In this document: positions 25,304 to 34,169 of the stretch, piece after piece | Layout of the letters: each line of letters opens with the position of its first letter | Numbering within the stretch: position 1 is the first letter of the stretch | Assembly: GCF_001579805.1 (NCBI RefSeq) | Contig: NZ_CP014546.1 | Coordinates: forward strand, 5,766,001-5,830,000 | Reading direction: 5' to 3' | Length of the DNA stretch: 64,000 nucleotides | Origin: Pseudomonas azotoformans | GTDB taxonomy: Bacteria > Pseudomonadota > Gammaproteobacteria > Pseudomonadales > Pseudomonadaceae | Notes under the pieces: generated by a model | The model's input: the letters and a program-made list of their open reading frames with translations, nothing else | The model's database searches: none | What the model was told of the DNA's origin: nothing | Program-made: the position numbers and the translations under genes

Positions 25304-26766
25304 ACCCCTGGCAGCGCTGATGCTGCTGGCGTTGCAGGGCTGCTCGATGGCGCCGACCTACAAGGTGCCTACTGTTGACCTGCCGGCCGGCTACCGCGAA
25401 CAGACCAGCGAGGGTCCCTGGCACAGCGCGCAACCGTCCGATCAATTGGCCCCCGAATGGTGGACGCTCTACCAGGATTCGCGCCTGAACGACCTGCAAC
25501 AGCAACTGCTCAAGGCCAACCCCGACTTGGCGGCGGCACTCGCGCACTTCGATGCGTCCCAGGCCTATGCCAGCCAATTGCATGCGGGGTTGTTCCCGCA
25601 GATCACCGCCAGCGCGCAGCCATTGCGCCAGCGGCAATCGGACTCGCGGCCGCTGCGAGGGGATACGCAGCCATCGGTGTACAACAGCAACACCGCAGGG
25701 TTTTCACTGAGCTACGACCTGGACCTGTGGGGCAAAATCCGCAACCAGGTGGCGGCCGGAGATGCACAGGCACAGGCGTCCGGCGATGATTTGGCGGTGG
25801 CGCGCTTGAGCCTGCAACATCAGTTGGCGACCTTGTACGTGCAGCTCAACGGGCTGGATGCCCAGGCGCGGATTCTCAAGAGTTCGCTGGATGATTTCAG
25901 CCAGGCATTGCAACTGACTCGCAGCCGATATGAAGGCCAGATTGCGTCGGAGCTCGACCTGACGCGCGCACAGAATCAGTTGGCCGAAGCCAAGGCGCAA
26001 TGGGATGAAGTACAGGGCCAACGCAACCTCACCGAACATGCGATAGGCGAATTGGTGGGCGTGGCCGCCAGTAATTTCAGTTTGTCGCCAAGCGAGAGGT
26101 TGATCGCGCTGCCGGGGATTCCTTCGCAGCTACCGAGCCACCTGCTGCAACGTCGGCCGGATATCGCGGCGGCGGAACGCCGGGTGTTTGCAGCCAATGC
26201 CAATATCGGCGTAGCCAAGGCCGCGTGGTACCCGGACTTCAGCCTGACCGGGCTGATCGGTGGGCAGACGCAAGGCGTCGGCAACCTGCTGTCGGCGGGC
26301 AATCGCTATTGGGCGCTGGGGCCCACTGGTGAACTTGCCGATCTTTGATGGCGGCCGCTTGAGCGCCAATGAACGCCAAGCCAAAGCCGAGTTTGAAGAA
26401 GCCTCGGCGCAATACCGCAGCCATGTCTTGAAAGCGGTGCGCGAAGTCGAGGACAACCTGGCGCAGCTACGAGACCTGCAACAGGAAGCCCAGGATGAGC
26501 AGGCGGCGGCGGATGCGGCGCAACACACACAAACGCTGGCGATGAACAGCTACGAGGCCGGCGCGGTAAGCTACCTGGACGTGGTCACCGCACAGACGGC
26601 AGCCTTGCAGGCACAACGCACGTTGCAGGCGGTACAGACCCGTCAGTTGCAGGCGAGCGTGGGGTTGGTCACCGCGCTCGGTGGGGGTTGGCAATCTGGC
26701 GACCCGGTTTTGCACCAATCAACTTTGCCTGCCCGTCCTTCTGCTTCCCCGTCCGCGCCTCGGTGA
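25287..26766 (+). pseudogene. Outer membrane efflux lipoprotein (OprM/NodT family), frameshifted
   Basis: The start MRLRLKPLAALMLLALQGCSMAPTYKVP carries a lipobox (LQGC) and sits inside the end of the adaptor gene. The first frame gives the N-terminal two-thirds of an OprM-type channel and stops at 26348 after WALGPTGELADL. The expected continuation (VNLPIFDGGRLSANERQAKAEFEEASAQYR ... ALGGGWQ) is found in the +1 frame to 26766. Removing one G from the ACTGGTGAAC stretch at about 26325-26334 would restore WALGPTVNLPIFDGGR. So this is either a recent one-base insertion or a sequencing error. The last 98 bp overlap the convergent DUF4130-type gene; past GGGWQ the tail is unlike OprM. Confidence 0.85.
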
Positions 26767-27508
26767 TCAAACCCGGAATCAACTTGCCCTCGGGCAGGTT
26801 TTTCCAGAACCGGCTCGGCAGATGCCCTTCCATCACCTTGGGGTTCAAGCGCGCCGGGTTGAAGATGTGGCTGTAATAGGTCAGCCACATCGCACTGTGG
26901 GGGTCCTCGACATTCTGTGCCAGCTGGCGCCAAGCCTCGGGGCACTCGCGCTGATGAACAAGCTGCTCGCCGTCGTAATACACCCCATCCAACGGCGTGG
27001 CGATCATCCAGCGATGACGCCCCATCCGTCCTACAAAATGCTGACTGGCGGACTTCAGGATGTCGTGGGCCGGCTCATGCCAGGCCACATATTCCGGCAA
27101 CTCCAGCCCCGCCCCGGCCGGTAGCGCGACAAATCGCACAAACGCATGCAGATGGTGCGCCTCGCGACTGACCTGCTTGATCCGCCGCTGCAACTCACTG
27201 CCCAGCTTGTCCCCCGCCAGCATCGCCGTGCGGTCACCATGACTGACGCGCCACAACACTTCATACAACAGGCTCCAGCGCTGGTCCCCGTGGTAGCAGG
27301 CCGCCGACTCCAGCAATTCCAGCAGGGCCTTGGGCACCCGCGTCTGGTAAGGCCCCAAGCCTTCGGGAATCGGTTCGTCGGTGGCAAACAGGTCCGCCAC
27401 CTCAGCCTCGCCCCAGCTCACCTGGCTGGGGTCGACCTGATGACTCAGCAGCCAGCGCGCCTGCTCGCGCCAGGTGCTGAACAGGTTGTTGCACTCCAGG
27501 CTGATCAT
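26669..27508 (-). CDS. TIGR03915/DUF4130-type putative DNA metabolism protein
   Basis: A 279-residue protein of the family found next to the radical SAM gene upstream of it. Recognisable segments are WSLLYEVLWRVSHGDR, RRIKQVSREAHHLHAFVRF, EYVAWHEPAHDILKSASQHFVGRMGRHRWMIATPLDGVYYDG and WLTYYSHIFNPARLNPKVMEGHLPSRFWKNLPEG. As I recall, related domains are fused to UdgX-type uracil-DNA-binding proteins in some bacteria, which points to DNA repair; its reaction is unknown. The ATG at 27508 overlaps the radical SAM stop as ATGA, so translation is coupled. A GTG two codons earlier is possible. The 3' end runs 98 bp into the convergent efflux gene. Expression should follow the LexA-like box at 28739. 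Confidence 0.8.
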   Translation of the reverse strand: MISLECNNLFSTWREQARWLLSHQVDPSQVSWGEAEVADLFATDEPIPEGLGPYQTRVPKALLELLESAACYHGDQRWSLLYEVLWRVSHGDRTAMLAGDKLGSELQRRIKQVSREAHHLHAFVRFVALPAGAGLELPEYVAWHEPAHDILKSASQHFVGRMGRHRWMIATPLDGVYYDGEQLVHQRECPEAWRQLAQNVEDPHSAMWLTYYSHIFNPARLNPKVMEGHLPSRFWKNLPEGKLIPGLITEARTGKQKDGQAKLIGAKPGRQIANPHRAR

Positions 27509-28725
27509 CCCCACAAGCCCATTTGCTGCGGCTGCGGACGGTCGCGCAATTGCTCGCGCAGCAACACGCTGGTGCTGTCAGCCTGTTGCGGATGGTAGTC
27601 GCTGGTGATGAAAAACGGCTTGGCCTTGGCCAGCACACACCGCATGCGCGCCAGGTCTTCGAAGCGGATCTTGCGCTCGCGGCGCAGGTCCACCAGGCGC
27701 TGGGTAGTGCGCAGGCCAATGCCTGGGATACGCGCGATCAAGGTCGGTTCGGCGCGGTTCAGGTCCAGGGGGAACACCTCACGGTTTTCCAGGGCCCAGG
27801 CCAGCTTGGGGTCGATATCCAGGGCCAGGTGGCCGGGGCCTTGGAAAAGCTCGTTGGCGCTGAAGCCATAACTGCGCAACAGGAAGTCCGCCTGGTACAA
27901 GCGGTGCTCGCGCATCAAGGGCGGTGCTGCCAAAGGCACGCTTTTCGGACTGTTGGGAATGGGGCTGAACGCCGAGTAATACACGCGGCGCAGCTTGAAA
28001 TTACCGTACAACGCCTCGGCGCCGTGGAGGATGGTGCTGTCATCGGTGTCGTCGGCGCCGACGATCAGTTGCGTGCTCTGCCCGGCCGGGGCAAAACGCG
28101 GCGCGCGCGGTTCGTTGCGGACCGTCTGCTCGCCGGTGTAGATGGTCTGCATGGCCTGCTTGATCGACACGATCTTTTTTTCCGGCGCCAGGGTCTGCAG
28201 GCTGGCCTCGGTGGGCAATTCGATGTTCACGCTCAGGCGATCGGCATACTTCCCGGCTTCGGCGATCAGCGCCGGGTCGGCGTCAGGAATGGTCTTGAGA
28301 TGGATATAGCCGCGAAAGTCATGCTCTTCGCGCAGCAATTTGGCGACCCGCACCAACTGCTCCATGGTGTAGTCGGACGAACGGATGATGCCGGAACTGA
28401 GAAACAGCCCGCTGACGCAATTGCGCCGGTAGAAGTCCAGGGTCAGGGTAACCACCTCCTCCGGGCTGAAACGCGCGCGGGGCACGTCGCTGGAGCGGCG
28501 GTTGACGCAGTACTGGCAGTCGTAAAGACAGAAGTTGGTGAGCAACACCTTGAGCAGCGACACACAACGCCCGTCCGGCGTGTAGCTATGGCAAATACCC
28601 ATGCCATCGGTGGAACCCAGCCCCGCCTTGCCCTCGGAGCTGCGCTTGGGCGCGCCACTGCTGGCGCACGAAGCATCGTACTTGGCGGCGTCGGCGAGAA
28701 TGCTGAGTTTTTCGATCAACTGCAT
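27505..28725 (-). CDS. Putative DNA modification/repair radical SAM protein (TIGR03916 type)
   Basis: A 406-residue radical SAM protein. The iron-sulfur motif is C66-x3-C70-x2-C73 (NFCLYDCQYCVNRR), and residues to about 300 form the SAM barrel. The C-terminal part has a helix-hairpin-helix DNA-binding motif (LIARIPGIGLRTTQRLVDLRR), and YYSAFSPIPNSP is a family hallmark. Such proteins generate a 5'-deoxyadenosyl radical; with HhH the substrate is presumably DNA, but no reaction has been shown that I know of. It is first in a two-gene operon with the DUF4130-type partner. A 20-bp LexA-like box lies 14 bp before its ATG, which predicts induction by DNA damage. Confidence 0.85.
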   Translation of the reverse strand: MQLIEKLSILADAAKYDASCASSGAPKRSSEGKAGLGSTDGMGICHSYTPDGRCVSLLKVLLTNFCLYDCQYCVNRRSSDVPRARFSPEEVVTLTLDFYRRNCVSGLFLSSGIIRSSDYTMEQLVRVAKLLREEHDFRGYIHLKTIPDADPALIAEAGKYADRLSVNIELPTEASLQTLAPEKKIVSIKQAMQTIYTGEQTVRNEPRAPRFAPAGQSTQLIVGADDTDDSTILHGAEALYGNFKLRRVYYSAFSPIPNSPKSVPLAAPPLMREHRLYQADFLLRSYGFSANELFQGPGHLALDIDPKLAWALENREVFPLDLNRAEPTLIARIPGIGLRTTQRLVDLRRERKIRFEDLARMRCVLAKAKPFFITSDYHPQQADSTSVLLREQLRDRPQPQQMGLWG

Positions 28726-28738
28726 GGAGGGTTACCGA

Positions 28739-28758
28739 TACTGGTTTTTTGTACAGTA
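28739..28758. promoter_or_regulatory. LexA (SOS) box candidate before the radical SAM gene
   Basis: TACTGGTTTTTTGTACAGTA has the CTG-N10-CAG core with an AT-rich interior and the extended TA...TA flanks of the SOS consensus TACTG(TA)5CAGTA. It matches 11 of 16 positions of the core consensus. It lies 14 bp before the ATG of the radical SAM gene, where LexA would block the promoter. Confidence 0.7.
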
Positions 28759-28796
28759 TCAGGGGAAAGCTGCAGGCTGCAAGCTTGGAGCTTGCA

Positions 28797-28828
28797 GCTA
28801 GACTCTTGCAGCTAGACTCTTGCAGCTG
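28797..28828. repeat. Short tandem repeat (14-bp unit)
   Basis: Two copies of GACTCTTGCAGCTA (the second ending CTG) follow a related AGCTTGCAGCTA, in the gap between the pvdA stop and the radical SAM promoter. It also makes a TTGCAGCT/AGCTGCAG-type foldback. It contains no gene and could vary in copy number. Confidence 0.6.
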
Positions 28829-28832
28829 GAAC

Positions 28833-30170
28833 TCAGCTTGCCGTGGCGAGCAACAGGTCCTGCACCGAGCGCCCCTTGCCGCGCCCACGGTCCAGCGCAT
28901 ACAGCGACGCCGCAATCTCATCCGCACGAATCGGCAATACCGACAGCAAAGTATCGCTCAAGCCGTGGCTGGCCTGGCTGAAGCCTTGGATGTAGATACC
29001 GGCGTTGCAACGCTCATCAGTGACGATGCGGTAGTCACGCGCCACCTCGAAGTCACCCAGGTAGTCTTCCAGCGGCGCGAGCAAGGCGCGGTGCGTCTGG
29101 CGCTCGTAGCCGGTGGCCAGGATCACCGCGTCGTAGTGATTGATGCTGGTGTCGCCGTTGGCGTTGTTGCGCAGCACCAGTTCGATGCCCAGCGGGCCTG
29201 GGGTGGCCTTCTCGACCACGGTCATGGTGCGGAACGCCTGGCGCGCGATGCCGGAGACTTTCTGGCGGTAGAAGATGCCGTAGATACGCTCGATCAGGTC
29301 CAGGTCCACCACCGAATAGTTGGTGTTCTGGTATTCGGCGACCAAACGCTCACGCTCGGCGCCCTCCTGCTGGAACACCAGGTCGGTGAAGGCCGGCGAG
29401 AACACTTCGTTGACGAACGGGCTGTCGTCGGCGGGCTTGAGCGCCGAACCGCGCAGGATCATGTCGACCTGCACCGACGGGAAACTGTCATTCAAGTCGA
29501 TGAAGGCTTCTGCCGCGCTCTGGCCACCGCCGATGATGGCGATGCGCATGGCCTTGCCCTCGACACACGGCTGACTGGCCATGCGCTCCAGGTATTGGGA
29601 ATGGTGGAACACCCGGCTGTCGCCCTTCAGCGCCTTGAACGCTTCAGGAATACGCGGCGTGCCGCCGGCGCTGACCACCACCGAACGGGTGGTGCGCACA
29701 TGTTGCTCACCCAGCGCATCGCGGGAAATCACGCGCAGCGCTTCAACCTGCTGCTGGTGCAGGATCGGCTCGATGGCCAGCACTTCCTCGCCATAGCGCG
29801 CCTGGGCCTGGAACTGCCCGGCGACCCAGCGCAGGTAGTCGTTGTACTCCATGCGGCACGGGTAGAAGGTGCCCAGGTTGATGAAGTCCACCAGGCGGTC
29901 GTGGGCTTTCAGGTAGTTGACGAAGGAATACGGGCTGGTGGGGTTGCGCAGGGTCACCAGGTCCTTGAGGAACGAGATCTGCAGTTCGCTCTGGGTCACC
30001 AGGGTATTGCCGTGCCAGCGGTAGTCAGCCTGTTTGTCGAGAAACAGCACGTCCAGTTTGCCCTGGGCCTTTTCGCGCTCCTGCAGGGCGATGGCCAGCG
30101 CCAGGTTCGAAGGGCCGAAACCGATACCGATCAGGTCGTGAACCGCGGGCGAAGCAATTGCCTGTGTCAT
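28833..30170 (-). CDS. pvdA: L-ornithine N5-monooxygenase PvdA
   Basis: A 445-residue flavin monooxygenase starting MTQAIASPAVHDLIGIGFGPSNLALA at 30170; the frame continues upstream but without family sequence. It hydroxylates ornithine on N5 to make the hydroxamate precursor of pyoverdine. The FAD motif is GIGFGP (15-20), the NADPH motif GGGQSAAE (214-221) and the ATGYERQTH substrate/FAD motif lies near 352-360. An exact PvdS iron-starvation box is 84 bp upstream (30254-30277). The neighbour fpvI reads in the same direction, and the PvdRT-OpmQ exporter lies divergent beyond it, as in P. aeruginosa. Confidence 0.95.
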   Translation of the reverse strand: MTQAIASPAVHDLIGIGFGPSNLALAIALQEREKAQGKLDVLFLDKQADYRWHGNTLVTQSELQISFLKDLVTLRNPTSPYSFVNYLKAHDRLVDFINLGTFYPCRMEYNDYLRWVAGQFQAQARYGEEVLAIEPILHQQQVEALRVISRDALGEQHVRTTRSVVVSAGGTPRIPEAFKALKGDSRVFHHSQYLERMASQPCVEGKAMRIAIIGGGQSAAEAFIDLNDSFPSVQVDMILRGSALKPADDSPFVNEVFSPAFTDLVFQQEGAERERLVAEYQNTNYSVVDLDLIERIYGIFYRQKVSGIARQAFRTMTVVEKATPGPLGIELVLRNNANGDTSINHYDAVILATGYERQTHRALLAPLEDYLGDFEVARDYRIVTDERCNAGIYIQGFSQASHGLSDTLLSVLPIRADEIAASLYALDRGRGKGRSVQDLLLATAS

Positions 30171-30253
30171 TCCAGTGTCCTCTGGATAAGCCCCTTGGCG
30201 GTGGGGCGGAAATACCTTCAAGACCTGAACAACAGGCCGTGTGTTGATAGGAA

Positions 30254-30277
30254 ACGAGGACAGTGAAATAAAATTTA
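30254..30277 (-). promoter_or_regulatory. PvdS iron-starvation (IS) box of pvdA
   Basis: On the minus strand TAAAT (30273-30277) and CGT (30254-30256) are separated by exactly 16 bases, the consensus recognised by the sigma factor PvdS. It lies in the fpvI-pvdA gap, upstream of the pvdA ATG. Confidence 0.88.
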
Positions 30278-30289
30278 ACTGATCATTGA

Positions 30290-30772
30290 TCAGTGCGCTT
30301 CCCACTCGCGCATCCGCACCCGGCAGTGCTTCATGGCGTTGACGATGTGTTTTTCCACCAGGGCGCGGGAAATGCACAGGCGTTCGGCGATCTGCAGGTG
30401 GGTCAGGCCTTCGAGCTTGCGCAGCAGGAAGCTGTCGCGACAGGCCGCCGGCAGCTCGGCCAGGGCGCGTTCGAGCAGTTCCAGGCGCTGGCCGTGGTCG
30501 TGACTGGTATGGGGCGAACTGCTGGCGAAGCACTCTTGCGCATCCAGCACGTCCAGGGGTTCGACCTGGCGCAAGGCGTTGCGCCGATGGCCGTCGATCA
30601 CCAGGTTGAGCGCGGTGCGGTACAAAAAGGCACGGGGTTGTTCGATCGGCGTGTCGCTGGAACGCTCCAGCACCCGGACATAAGCGTCATGCACCACATC
30701 TTCGGCCACCTGACGGTTGCCCAGCTTGGCGTTGAGGAAACACACCAGCTCGCGATAGTAGTTTTCCAACAT
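30290..30772 (-). CDS. fpvI: ECF sigma factor FpvI
   Basis: A 160-residue extracytoplasmic-function sigma factor starting MLENYYRELVCFLNAKLGNRQVAEDVVHDAYVRVLE; ATG 30772 has GGGAG ahead, and the frame open further upstream is non-family. Region 2 spans about 5-75 (AFLYRTALNLVIDGHRR), and region 4 is at the end (LPAACRDSFLLRKLEGLTHLQIAERLCISRALVEKHI). Position next to pvdA and opposite pvdRT-opmQ matches fpvI of P. aeruginosa, which drives the pyoverdine receptor gene fpvA. The anti-sigma gene fpvR, expected beside it in P. aeruginosa, is absent here. A Fur-like box lies about 90 bp upstream, giving iron repression. Confidence 0.85.
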   Translation of the reverse strand: MLENYYRELVCFLNAKLGNRQVAEDVVHDAYVRVLERSSDTPIEQPRAFLYRTALNLVIDGHRRNALRQVEPLDVLDAQECFASSSPHTSHDHGQRLELLERALAELPAACRDSFLLRKLEGLTHLQIAERLCISRALVEKHIVNAMKHCRVRMREWEAH

Positions 30773-30857
30773 GACTCCCGACCGCCGGGTGGCGGCATTA
30801 GGTCCTTGGGTGCAAATAAAGACAGCCTTCAGGTGATGGCAGTTTGAGTGCGTGCAA

Positions 30858-30876
30858 TTTATAGTAATTCTCATCT
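30858..30876. promoter_or_regulatory. Fur box candidate upstream of fpvI
   Basis: On the minus strand AGATGAGAATTACTATAAA has the TGAGAATTA core common in pseudomonad Fur sites. It lies between the divergent fpvI and pvdR genes, about 85-105 bp before the fpvI ATG. It would repress fpvI in iron-replete cells. Confidence 0.6.
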
Positions 30877-30948
30877 ACTTTTAAAGCAGACTTGCATCAA
30901 CGGACGATTTTTTTCTTCAAAGGAGCTGTAACTGCTTATGTAACTGCC

Positions 30949-30972
30949 TAAATCCCCGCGCAATTCCCTCGT
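30949..30972 (+). promoter_or_regulatory. PvdS iron-starvation (IS) box of pvdR
   Basis: On the plus strand TAAAT (30949-30953) and CGT (30970-30972) are exactly 16 bases apart, the PvdS consensus. It ends 55 bp before the pvdR ATG and would switch on the whole pvdRT-opmQ operon in iron-starved cells. Confidence 0.88.
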
Positions 30973-31027
30973 TTACTTGTCAGCTCCCCGCAACTGCGGT
31001 CCGAACTTTCCTGGCTGGAACCAAAGC

Positions 31028-32197
31028 ATGAAACGCCCTCGACCTGCCCGACGCGCCTTGCTTGTTATCGCGTGCCTGATCCCCATTATCGCTGTCGCGG
31101 CCTGGCAAGTGCTGCCGCCGGGGCGTGACACCCTCACCACCGTCACCGTCACCCGCGGCAGTATCGAAAACAGCGTGACCGCCCTGGGCACCCTGCAGCC
31201 GCGCCGTTACGTGGACGTGGGCGCCCAGGCCTCCGGACAGATCCGCAAGATCCACGTCGAGGCCGGCGACCAGGTCGAGGAAGGCCAGTTGCTGGTGGAG
31301 ATCGACCCTTCCACGCAAAAAGCCAAGCTGGACGCCAGCCGCTACGCCATCGAAAACCTCAAGGCCCAATTGCAGGAGCAAAAGGCCCAGCACGAATTGG
31401 CACGCCAGAAGCACCAGCGCCAGCAACGCCTGGCCGCCGGCAACGCCACCCGTGAAGAAGACGTGCAAACCGCCAAGGCCGAACTGAGCGCCACCCAGGC
31501 GCGGGTCGACATGTTCCAGGCGCAGATTCAGCAAGCCCAGGCCAGCCTGCGCAGTGACGAAGCGGAATTGGGCTACACACGCATCTACGCGCCCATGGCC
31601 GGCACCGTGGTGGCGGTAGACGCGCGGGTCGGCCAGACCCTCAACGCCCAACAGCAGACGCCGTTGATCCTGCGCATCGCCAAGTTGTCGCCGATGACCG
31701 TGTGGGCGGAAGTCTCGGAAGCCGATATCGGCCACGTCAAACCGGGCATGACCGCCTATTTCACTACCCTGAGCGGCGGTAACCGGCGCTGGACCAGCAC
31801 CGTGCGCCAGATCCTGCCGATCCCGCCCAAGCCGTTGAATGAAACCCAGGGCAGCGGCAGCCCCAACAGCACCAGCAAAAGCGGCAGCGGCCGCGTGGTG
31901 CTGTACACCGTGCTGCTGGACGTGGACAACAGCGACAACGCGCTGATGGCGGAAATGACCACCCAGGTATTTTTCGTCGCCAGCCAGGTCAAGGACGCCC
32001 TCACCGCGCCGGTCGCCGCGTTATCGGGCACGGCCAATGCCAACCGGCAGATCGCCCAGGTCGTGGGCAAGAATGGCCGCATCGAACAACGCCAGGTGCA
32101 GGTGGGCATCAGCGACCGCCTGCGCGTCCAGGTGCTCGACGGCTTGAGCGAAGGCGATCAACTGCTGATCGGCCCGGCCGACGGCAACGGGGGTTGA
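31028..32197 (+). CDS. pvdR: Pyoverdine export periplasmic adaptor PvdR (MacA-like)
   Basis: A 389-residue membrane-fusion protein starting [32 protein letters not shown] at ATG 31028. One N-terminal anchor is followed by a lipoyl half ([31 protein letters not shown]), a long coiled-coil hairpin (about 95-185, many Gln and Ala), the second lipoyl half ([28 protein letters not shown]) and a beta-barrel. With PvdT and OpmQ it forms the ABC-type tripartite pump that secretes or recycles pyoverdine from the periplasm. The stop is one base from the pvdT start. An IS box upstream shows PvdS control. Confidence 0.92.
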   Translation: MKRPRPARRALLVIACLIPIIAVAAWQVLPPGRDTLTTVTVTRGSIENSVTALGTLQPRRYVDVGAQASGQIRKIHVEAGDQVEEGQLLVEIDPSTQKAKLDASRYAIENLKAQLQEQKAQHELARQKHQRQQRLAAGNATREEDVQTAKAELSATQARVDMFQAQIQQAQASLRSDEAELGYTRIYAPMAGTVVAVDARVGQTLNAQQQTPLILRIAKLSPMTVWAEVSEADIGHVKPGMTAYFTTLSGGNRRWTSTVRQILPIPPKPLNETQGSGSPNSTSKSGSGRVVLYTVLLDVDNSDNALMAEMTTQVFFVASQVKDALTAPVAALSGTANANRQIAQVVGKNGRIEQRQVQVGISDRLRVQVLDGLSEGDQLLIGPADGNGG

Positions 32198-32198
32198 G

Positions 32199-34169
32199 TT
32201 GACCACACCCCTGATCGAACTCAAGAACATCCGCAAGTCCTACGGCGGCGGCGACAGCCCGCAAGTCGACGTGTTGCGCGGCATCGACCTGTCGATCCAT
32301 GCCGGGGAATTCGTCGCCATCGTTGGCGCCTCGGGCTCCGGCAAGTCCACGTTGATGAACATCCTTGGCTGCCTCGACCGTCCAAGCACAGGCGACTACC
32401 TGTTCGCCGGGGAAAACGTCGCCCACTTGGACAGCGACGAACTCGCCTGGCTGCGCCGCGAAGCCTTCGGCTTCGTGTTCCAGGGCTACCACCTGATCCC
32501 TTCCGGCTCGGCCCAGGAAAACGTCGAGATGCCGGCGATCTATGCCGGTATCAGCGCCGCCGAGCGCCATGCCCGCGCCCATGCCCTGCTCACCCGCCTG
32601 GGCCTGGCTGAGCGCACCGGCAACCGTCCACACCAGCTTTCCGGCGGTCAGCAACAGCGGGTCTCCATCGCCCGCGCGTTGATGAACGGCGGGCATATCA
32701 TCCTCGCCGACGAACCCACCGGCGCCCTCGACAGCCACAGCGGCGCCGAGGTCATGACCCTGCTCGACGAACTCGCCAGCCAAGGCCACGTGGTGATCCT
32801 GATTACCCACGACCGCGAAGTGGCGGCGCGGGCCAACCGCATCATCGAGATTCGCGATGGCCTGATCATCAGCGATTCGGCCGACGGCAACGACGTTGCA
32901 CCGGCATTGGCGAACGGCGCCCTGCAAGCCGTGGACCTGCGCCAGCGCCTGGCCGACGGCGCCGAGCACAATGGCGCGTGGAAAGCCGAGCTGGTAGACG
33001 CGGTGCAAGCCGCCTGGCGGGTGATGTGGATCAACCGCTTCCGCACCGCGCTGACCCTGCTGGGGATCATTATCGGCGTAGCCTCGGTGGTGGTGATGCT
33101 GGCGGTGGGCGAAGGCAGCAAGCGCCAGGTCATGGCGCAAATGGGCGCGTTCGGCTCCAACATCATTTACCTCAGTGGCTCGTCGCCGAACCCGCGTACG
33201 CCGCTGGGCATTGTCACCCTCGATGACGTCCACGCGCTGGCGGCCCTGCCCCAGGTCCAGCGCATCATGCCGGTCAACGGCAGCGAAGCCGGGGTGCGTT
33301 ACGGCAACGTGGACTACATGGCCTACGTGGGCGGCAATGACACCAATTTCCCGGAGATTTTCAATTGGCCGGTGGTCGAGGGCAGTTACTTCACGGCCGC
33401 CGACGAGCGCGCCGCCGCCACCGTGGCGGTGATCGGCCATCGCGTGCGCGAGAAGCTGTTCAAGGGCGAGGTCAACCCGATCGGCCAGTACATCCTGATT
33501 GAAAACGTGCCGTTCCAGGTGATCGGTGTGCTGGCGGAAAAAGGTGCCGCCTCCGGCAACAAGGACAGTGACGACCGCGTCGCCATCCCTTACACCGCCG
33601 CCAGCGTGCGCCTGTTCGGCAGCTACAACCCCGAGTATGTGGTGATCGCGGCGGCAGATGCGCGCAAGGTCCACGAAGCCGAGGTCGCCATTGATCAGTT
33701 GATGCAAAAACTGCACAACGGCAAGCGCGACTACGAGCTGACCAACAACGCCGCGATGATCCAGGCCGAGGCCCGCACGCAGAACACGCTGTCATTGATG
33801 CTCGGTTCGATTGCGGCGATTTCCCTGTTGGTGGGCGGCATCGGCGTGATGAACATCATGTTGATGACCGTGCGCGAACGCACCCGTGAAATCGGCATCC
33901 GCATGGCCACCGGCGCACGCCAGCGCGACATCCTGCGCCAGTTCCTCACGGAAGCGGTGATGCTCTCGGTGGTCGGCGGTTTGTGTGGCATCGCCCTCGC
34001 CTTGTTGGTCGGCGGCGTGTTGGTACTGGCCAAGGTGGCGGTGCAGTTCTCCCTCTTGGCGGTGTTTGGCGCATTTGGTTGCGCACTCGTCACCGGCGTC
34101 GTATTCGGCTTCATGCCGGCCCGTAAAGCTGCCCGGCTCGATCCGGTTAAGGCGTTGACCAGTGAATAA
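32199..34169 (+). CDS. pvdT: Pyoverdine export ATP-binding/permease protein PvdT (MacB-like)
   Basis: A 656-residue MacB-type ABC transporter with the ATPase fused before the permease. The ATPase has Walker [10 protein letters not shown] (about 44-52), signature [15 protein letters not shown] and Walker [16 protein letters not shown]1 follows near residue 280 ([26 protein letters not shown]), then a periplasmic domain and three C-terminal helices, including [26 protein letters not shown]. The start is TTG at 32199, one base after the pvdR stop; the protein begins [17 protein letters not shown], so a start this early is needed. The last 8 bases overlap opmQ. It powers the PvdRT-OpmQ pump. Confidence 0.93.
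   Translation: MTTPLIELKNIRKSYGGGDSPQVDVLRGIDLSIHAGEFVAIVGASGSGKSTLMNILGCLDRPSTGDYLFAGENVAHLDSDELAWLRREAFGFVFQGYHLIPSGSAQENVEMPAIYAGISAAERHARAHALLTRLGLAERTGNRPHQLSGGQQQRVSIARALMNGGHIILADEPTGALDSHSGAEVMTLLDELASQGHVVILITHDREVAARANRIIEIRDGLIISDSADGNDVAPALANGALQAVDLRQRLADGAEHNGAWKAELVDAVQAAWRVMWINRFRTALTLLGIIIGVASVVVMLAVGEGSKRQVMAQMGAFGSNIIYLSGSSPNPRTPLGIVTLDDVHALAALPQVQRIMPVNGSEAGVRYGNVDYMAYVGGNDTNFPEIFNWPVVEGSYFTAADERAAATVAVIGHRVREKLFKGEVNPIGQYILIENVPFQVIGVLAEKGAASGNKDSDDRVAIPYTAASVRLFGSYNPEYVVIAAADARKVHEAEVAIDQLMQKLHNGKRDYELTNNAAMIQAEARTQNTLSLMLGSIAAISLLVGGIGVMNIMLMTVRERTREIGIRMATGARQRDILRQFLTEAVMLSVVGGLCGIALALLVGGVLVLAKVAVQFSLLAVFGAFGCALVTGVVFGFMPARKAARLDPVKALTSE

Noticed and set aside
26260..26766. 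A separate gene on the plus strand after the efflux lipoprotein
   Set aside because: Its protein is the direct continuation of the OprM-type channel in another frame, so it is the second half of a frameshifted gene.
28770..28830. CRISPR-like array
   Set aside because: Only two copies of a 14-bp unit without spacers; it is a simple tandem repeat.
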